From the NCBI RefSeq assembly GCF_012034175.1, contig NZ_JAATEJ010000027.1, forward strand, positions 1 through 64,000: a stretch of 64,000 bases of DNA. Reading direction: 5' to 3'. The notes below the pieces were generated by a model. It searched no databases. It was not told the DNA's origin and worked only from the letters and a program-made list of their open reading frames with translations. A program made the translations under genes and the position numbers. Source of the DNA: Actinacidiphila epipremni. GTDB lineage: Bacteria > Actinomycetota > Actinomycetes > Streptomycetales > Streptomycetaceae. Below are positions 60,561-64,000 of this stretch, in pieces. Position 1 is the stretch's first letter, and every line of letters starts with the position of its first letter.

Positions 60561-60958
60561 GCGGCGGTCGGTGAGCTGTCGCGCAGGAAGGTCGTGCAGC
60601 GCTCGTACTCGTCCTTCTCGCCGATCGCCTGCGCGGCGCGCCCGAGGGCGTACAGGGAGCGCAGGAAGCCGCGGTTGGGCTCGTGCTCGAACGGCACCGG
60701 GCCGTGGCCCTTCCAGCCGGCCCGGCGCAGCGCGTCCAGGCCGCGGTGGTAGCCGGTGCGGGCGTAGGCGTAGGACTCCACCGGGCGCCCGGCCTCGTAG
60801 GCCTCGTCGGCCAGCCGCGCCCAGGCCAGCGACGACGCCGGGTACTTCGCCGCGACGTCGGCGGGATCGGCGCCGGAGGCGAGCAGTTCGCGCGGCTCGG
60901 GGTCGTCGGGCAGATGGGTGGGGGCCGGACCCCCGAGCAGGTTCTCGTGATTGGGCAT
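60545..60958 (-). CDS. DUF3151 protein
   Basis: A 137-residue cytosolic protein. The sequence HENLLGGPAPTHLPDDPEPRELLASG and SYAYARTGYHRGLDALRRAGWKGHGPVPFEHEPNRGFLRSL is diagnostic of DUF3151, a TPR-like helical family conserved next to fba in Streptomyces. The ATG at 60958 gives the family N-terminus. It follows fba on the same strand (122-bp gap). Function unknown. Confidence 0.92.
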   Translation of the reverse strand: MPNHENLLGGPAPTHLPDDPEPRELLASGADPADVAAKYPASSLAWARLADEAYEAGRPVESYAYARTGYHRGLDALRRAGWKGHGPVPFEHEPNRGFLRSLYALGRAAQAIGEKDEYERCTTFLRDSSPTAADTLS

Positions 60959-61080
60959 GCGTTCCAGTCTGCCCGAGCCCGCACGCGAAGGGGCCCCCGG
61001 CGTCCGCCGAGAGCCCCGAACCGTATCCCGCGTCCGAACCGTATGCCGCGCCCTGCCCGGTATCCGGCGGGCGTCGCGGG

Positions 61081-62103
61081 CTACTTGCGCTTGTTGCCCG
61101 CTGAGCGCAGGTTCTCCGCGGCGACGACGACCCGGGCGGCCATGCCCGCCTCGGCGGACTTGCCCCACACCCGCGGGTCGTACGCCTTCTTGTTGCCGAC
61201 CTCGCCGTCGACCTTCAGCACACCGTCGTAGTTCTGGAACATGTGCGCCGCTACCGGCCGCGTGAAGGCGTACTGCAGGTCGGTGTCGATGTTCATCTTC
61301 ACCACGCCGTTCTCCAGCGCCTCCTCGATCTCCTCGATCGTGGAGCCGGAGCCGCCGTGGAAGACGAAGTCGAACGGGCTGGCCTTGCCGTACTTCTGCG
61401 CGACGGCGTCCTGCAACTCCTTCAGGATGCTCGGCCGCAGCACCACGTTGCCCGGCTTGTAGACGCCGTGGACGTTGCCGAAGGAGGCGGCCAGCAGGTA
61501 GCGGCCCTGCTCGCCGAGGCCCACGGCCTCGACGGTGCGGAAGGCGTCGTCGACCGTGGTGTAGAGGTGCTCGTTGATCTCGTGCGAGACACCGTCCTCC
61601 TCGCCGCCGGTCGGGGTGATCTCCATCTCCAGGATGATCTTCGCCTTCGCGGCCTGCGCCAGCAGCTCCTTGGCGATGGCGAGGTTGTCGTCGAGGTTCT
61701 CGGCGGAGCCGTCCCACATGTGGGACTGGAAGAGCGGGTTGCGGCCGGCGTCGACGCGCTCCTGCGAGATGGCCAGCAGCGGACGGACATAGCCGTCGAG
61801 CTTGTCCTTCGGGCAGTGGTCGGTGTGCAGGGCCACGGTGACCGGGTACTTCTCGGCGACGACATGCGCGAACTCGGCGAGCGCGACGGCGCCGGTGACC
61901 ATGTCCTTCTTGTACTGGCCGCCCAGGAACTCCGCGCCGCCCGTGGAGATCTGGATGATGCCGTCGCTCTCCGCCTCGGCGAGCCCGCGCAGCGCGGCGT
62001 GCAGCGTCTGCGACGAGGTGACGTTGATGGCCGGATAGGCGAACTTCCCCGCCTTCGCCCGGTCCAGCATCTCGTTGTAGACCTCGGGGGTTGCGATGGG
62101 CAT
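61081..62103 (-). CDS. fba: Class II fructose-bisphosphate aldolase
   Basis: A 340-residue zinc-dependent aldolase of glycolysis and gluconeogenesis. It has the zinc ligands in ALHTDHCPKDKLDG and EMEITPTGGEEDGV, the GNVHGVYKPGNV His, the phosphate loop FDFVFHGGSGSTIEEIEEA and the catalytic region KMNIDTDLQYAFTRPVA. The ATG at 62103 follows gaggagcggaaacg. Its promoter region includes a perfect parS site. Confidence 0.97.
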   Translation of the reverse strand: MPIATPEVYNEMLDRAKAGKFAYPAINVTSSQTLHAALRGLAEAESDGIIQISTGGAEFLGGQYKKDMVTGAVALAEFAHVVAEKYPVTVALHTDHCPKDKLDGYVRPLLAISQERVDAGRNPLFQSHMWDGSAENLDDNLAIAKELLAQAAKAKIILEMEITPTGGEEDGVSHEINEHLYTTVDDAFRTVEAVGLGEQGRYLLAASFGNVHGVYKPGNVVLRPSILKELQDAVAQKYGKASPFDFVFHGGSGSTIEEIEEALENGVVKMNIDTDLQYAFTRPVAAHMFQNYDGVLKVDGEVGNKKAYDPRVWGKSAEAGMAARVVVAAENLRSAGNKRK

Positions 62104-62231
62104 CGTTTCCGCTCCTCAGATTCGGCGGGGGTGGTGGTGCTGGCGTGGCGACGTCATCGTCGGCCCTATCTTCCCATTCTCGAACGGATACACCACCTCG
62201 GTACGGGGCCAGCCCGCCCCGACCTCCCGGG

Positions 62232-62247
62232 TGTTTCACGTGAAACA
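62232..62247. promoter_or_regulatory. parS chromosome-partition site
   Basis: The perfect 16-bp palindrome tgtttcacgtgaaaca equals the ParB-binding parS consensus. It lies in the 247-bp gap between fba and pyrE, outside any gene. Streptomyces parS sites cluster around oriC. Confidence 0.93.
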
Positions 62248-62350
62248 TCCCAACCTGGACAAAGTCGCAGGTCAGGACGGCTGTGCAGGTGTTACGGCGA
62301 AGGGCGTACGGGCCGCCGCCGGACGTGTCGGACCGGCGGCGGCCCGGGGC

Positions 62351-62893
62351 TCACCTCAGGCCGAGGTCGCCCAGCGTGTACGCGGCGAGATACGGCAGAC
62401 CCGCCGCCGTAACCTTCGGCTCCGCCCCGCGGTCGACGATGACCGCGACGGCGACGACCTCGGCGCCCGCCTCCCGGGCCGCCTCGACCGCGGTGAGCGG
62501 CGAACCGCCGGTCGTCGAGGTGTCCTCGACGACCAGCACCCGGCGGCCGGCGATGTCCGGGCCCTCGATCCGGCGCTGCATGCCGTGCGCCTTGGTGGCC
62601 TTGCGCACCACGAAGGCGTCCAGCCGGCGCCCGCGCGCCGCGGCGGCGTGCAGCATCGCACCGGCCACCGGGTCCGCGCCGAGCGTCAGCCCGCCGACCG
62701 CGTCGTAGTCCAACTCGGCGGTGAGGTCCAGCATCGCCGCGCCGACCAGCGGCGCGGCCTGCCCGTCCAGGGTGATACGGCGCAGGTCGATGTAGAAGTC
62801 GGCCTCCAGCCCGGAGGAGAGGGTCACCTTGCCGTGCACCACGGCCTTGTCCTGGATCTGCTGCAGCAGCGCACTGCGTACGTCGTCGCTCAT
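62351..62893 (-). CDS. pyrE: Orotate phosphoribosyltransferase
   Basis: A 180-residue enzyme that makes OMP from orotate and PRPP in de novo pyrimidine synthesis. It has the PRPP loop RRVLVVEDTSTTGGSPLTAVE (about 118-138), the flexible loop with catalytic Lys (VVRKATKAHGMQRRIEG) and LTLGADPVAGAML. The ATG at 62893 is used; a GTG two codons earlier is the only alternative. It lies 53 bp downstream of the epimerase-like gene on the same strand. Confidence 0.94.
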   Translation of the reverse strand: MSDDVRSALLQQIQDKAVVHGKVTLSSGLEADFYIDLRRITLDGQAAPLVGAAMLDLTAELDYDAVGGLTLGADPVAGAMLHAAAARGRRLDAFVVRKATKAHGMQRRIEGPDIAGRRVLVVEDTSTTGGSPLTAVEAAREAGAEVVAVAVIVDRGAEPKVTAAGLPYLAAYTLGDLGLR

Positions 62894-62946
62894 GCCCACC
62901 AGTATCGGGGCTCAGGGCCGCACGGGTGCGCTCGGCCGATGCGCGG

Positions 62947-63750
62947 TCAGCCGATGCGGTGCCAGGTCCACAGGGTGCTGATCTCCAGCGGGTCGATCGG
63001 GGTGACCAGCCGCGGGGTGGTGTTGAGGCCGTTGGGCGGGCCGGACTGCGGCTCGACGCACACCGCCTCGGGCTGCTCGTCGTAGACGACGACCCACTGC
63101 GTCGGGCTCTGGATGTTGAGCCGCAGCTCACCGGGCCAGGTCAGGGTGACATCCACTCCGTCGGGCATGCCGAAGCAGTCGTCCCAGGGGCCGGGCTTGG
63201 GGGTGATGCGGTTGCCGGTCGGGAGGTGGTTGTCGCCGCGCTCCTCCTGCCAGCCGGCGCGGAAGGACAGCTCGACGTCCTGGCCGCCGTTGCCGAGGTT
63301 GCGGTTCCACCACGGGTGCCAGCCGGCCTGCGCCGGGAAGGAGTCGCCGCCGGCCGGCACCTCCACGCTGAGCGTCAGCTTGAGCGAGTGCGGCGCCAGT
63401 TCCACGGTGTGCGTGACCTTGCCCTGGTACGGCCAGGGGTCGGCGAGGTCGACATGGTAGGACGCGGTGGTGTCGGTCGCGGGGCTCGCCTCCTGCCACG
63501 CGGTGTGCCGCACGGTGCCGTGGATGGCGTGCGGCGGTGCGTCGACCGGGAGCTGGTGCGTGACGCCGCCGTTGCGGAAGACGCCGTTCTCGGTCCGGCC
63601 GGCCCACGGCACCATAAGAAATGCGCCGAAGCGCTCGCCCTGGCGCAGGAGTTCCGTCCCGGCGACCTTCAGCGAGGCGATCCGGCAGCCGTGCCCGGGC
63701 TCCAAGGTCAGTTCGGCGTCGCCCGCCGTCAGCTTCGTCTCGTTCTGCAC
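62947..63750 (-). CDS. Aldose-1-epimerase family protein
   Basis: A 267-residue galactose-mutarotase-fold protein: GCRIASLKVAGTELLRQ at the start, MVPWAGRTENGVFRNGG, HAIHGTVRHTAW (the conserved His) and GWHPWWNRNL. The glutamate end is AVCVEPQSGPPNGLN. The family interconverts sugar anomers; the precise sugar cannot be read. It is probably cotranscribed with pyrE. Confidence 0.9.
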   Translation of the reverse strand: MQNETKLTAGDAELTLEPGHGCRIASLKVAGTELLRQGERFGAFLMVPWAGRTENGVFRNGGVTHQLPVDAPPHAIHGTVRHTAWQEASPATDTTASYHVDLADPWPYQGKVTHTVELAPHSLKLTLSVEVPAGGDSFPAQAGWHPWWNRNLGNGGQDVELSFRAGWQEERGDNHLPTGNRITPKPGPWDDCFGMPDGVDVTLTWPGELRLNIQSPTQWVVVYDEQPEAVCVEPQSGPPNGLNTTPRLVTPIDPLEISTLWTWHRIG

Positions 63751-63933
63751 GTCACGAGCCTAGCGGGCGGGGGTTCTGACGTTCACTTATGGTCCGGCGA
63801 GCGGGTGGCGGGGCGGACTTCCGTACGGGCGGGGGTGCGGGTTGCCGTACGGGGGTGGCGGGCCGCCGACGGTTGTCGGCGGGGTCGCGCGTGGCGCCGA
63901 TCGCGGGGCTGTCCCGCGGAGCTGCCCGCGCAG

Positions 63934-64000
63934 CTATCCGCGGCGGCGCAGCACCCGGCTCACGACGACGGCCGACGCGACCAGGGCCGCCGCCACCGGG
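63934..64000 (-). CDS. 3' end of a gene for a membrane-anchored protein (partial)
   Basis: The last 21 codons before a TAG at 63934-63936 read PVAAALVASAVVVSRVLRRRG, a hydrophobic helix followed by an Arg cluster. This is typical of a C-terminal membrane anchor with a cytoplasmic stop-transfer. The rest lies beyond the window. The gap 63751-63933 before it shows only tandem gtacggg-type motifs. Confidence 0.5.
   Translation of the reverse strand, partial: PVAAALVASAVVVSRVLRRRG

Overview
This 64 kb window is a very GC-rich actinobacterial chromosome segment, almost certainly from the Streptomycetaceae (Streptomyces or a close relative). The grounds are the codon bias, GTG/TTG starts, and hallmark genes recognised by sequence: bldG with its anti-sigma partner, a thymidylate kinase fused to a transporter-like domain, TopA with a Lys/Ala tail, the helicase/secretion (Tad) neighbourhood, a 224-residue Crp, DUF3151, and SARP/AfsR-like and MarR/TetR regulators. 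A perfect parS palindrome at 62232-62247 and several DnaA boxes fit an origin-proximal core-chromosome position. No rRNA, tRNA, insertion sequence, prophage or CRISPR array was seen.

Layout. (1) 1-10 kb: MarR regulator and divergent MFS exporter; a tandem array of 200-bp intergenic repeats; PAS/PP2C/ATPase regulator; type II NADH dehydrogenase; TetR regulator; and a single-polypeptide ECF sigma factor/anti-sigma/membrane anchor/NPCBM sensor. (2) 10-15.7 kb: a probable minus-strand unit of a rifampicin-monooxygenase-like flavoenzyme, an AfsR-type regulator and a FrnE/DsbA-like protein. It is preceded by a perfect palindrome matching the rifamycin-associated element. (3) 16-29.8 kb: tmk, topA, small membrane proteins, a methyltransferase, a lipoprotein, the proton-pumping pyrophosphatase hppA, the anti-sigma gene and bldG. 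(4) 29.8-40 kb: DEAH-box/DUF1998 helicase, then the Tad-like secretion/pilus locus (TadE-like x2, Flp-like DUF4244, fused TadB-TadC, TadA, Ssd). (5) 40-54.8 kb: HAD phosphatase, a candidate 6S-like RNA locus, degenerate Fic protein, CooC-like ATPase, lipoprotein, SulP-carbonic anhydrase fusion, acetyl-CoA synthetase, a holin-like membrane protein, alpha/beta hydrolase, a probable small gene, MarP-like protease, Nudix CoA pyrophosphatase and endonuclease III. (6) 55-64 kb: crp, the kynurenine operon (hydrolase, kynU, kynA), a DUF3152 metallopeptidase-like protein, DUF3151, fba, parS, pyrE, an aldose-1-epimerase-like protein and the 3' end of one more gene.

How genes fit together. BldG with its anti-sigma partner and the PP2C/ATPase protein belong to partner-switching phosphorylation networks. 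The sigma-NPCBM protein would be a one-protein transmembrane transcription switch. The Tad genes encode an ATPase, inner-membrane platform and pilin-like substrates. The kyn genes convert tryptophan to anthranilate plus alanine. The rox operon looks like a rifamycin-inducible resistance module. Intergenic spaces from 32.5 to 37.7 kb are full of degenerate GC-rich repeats and contain no gene I can support. Function statements come from family recognition by eye; no database search was run.
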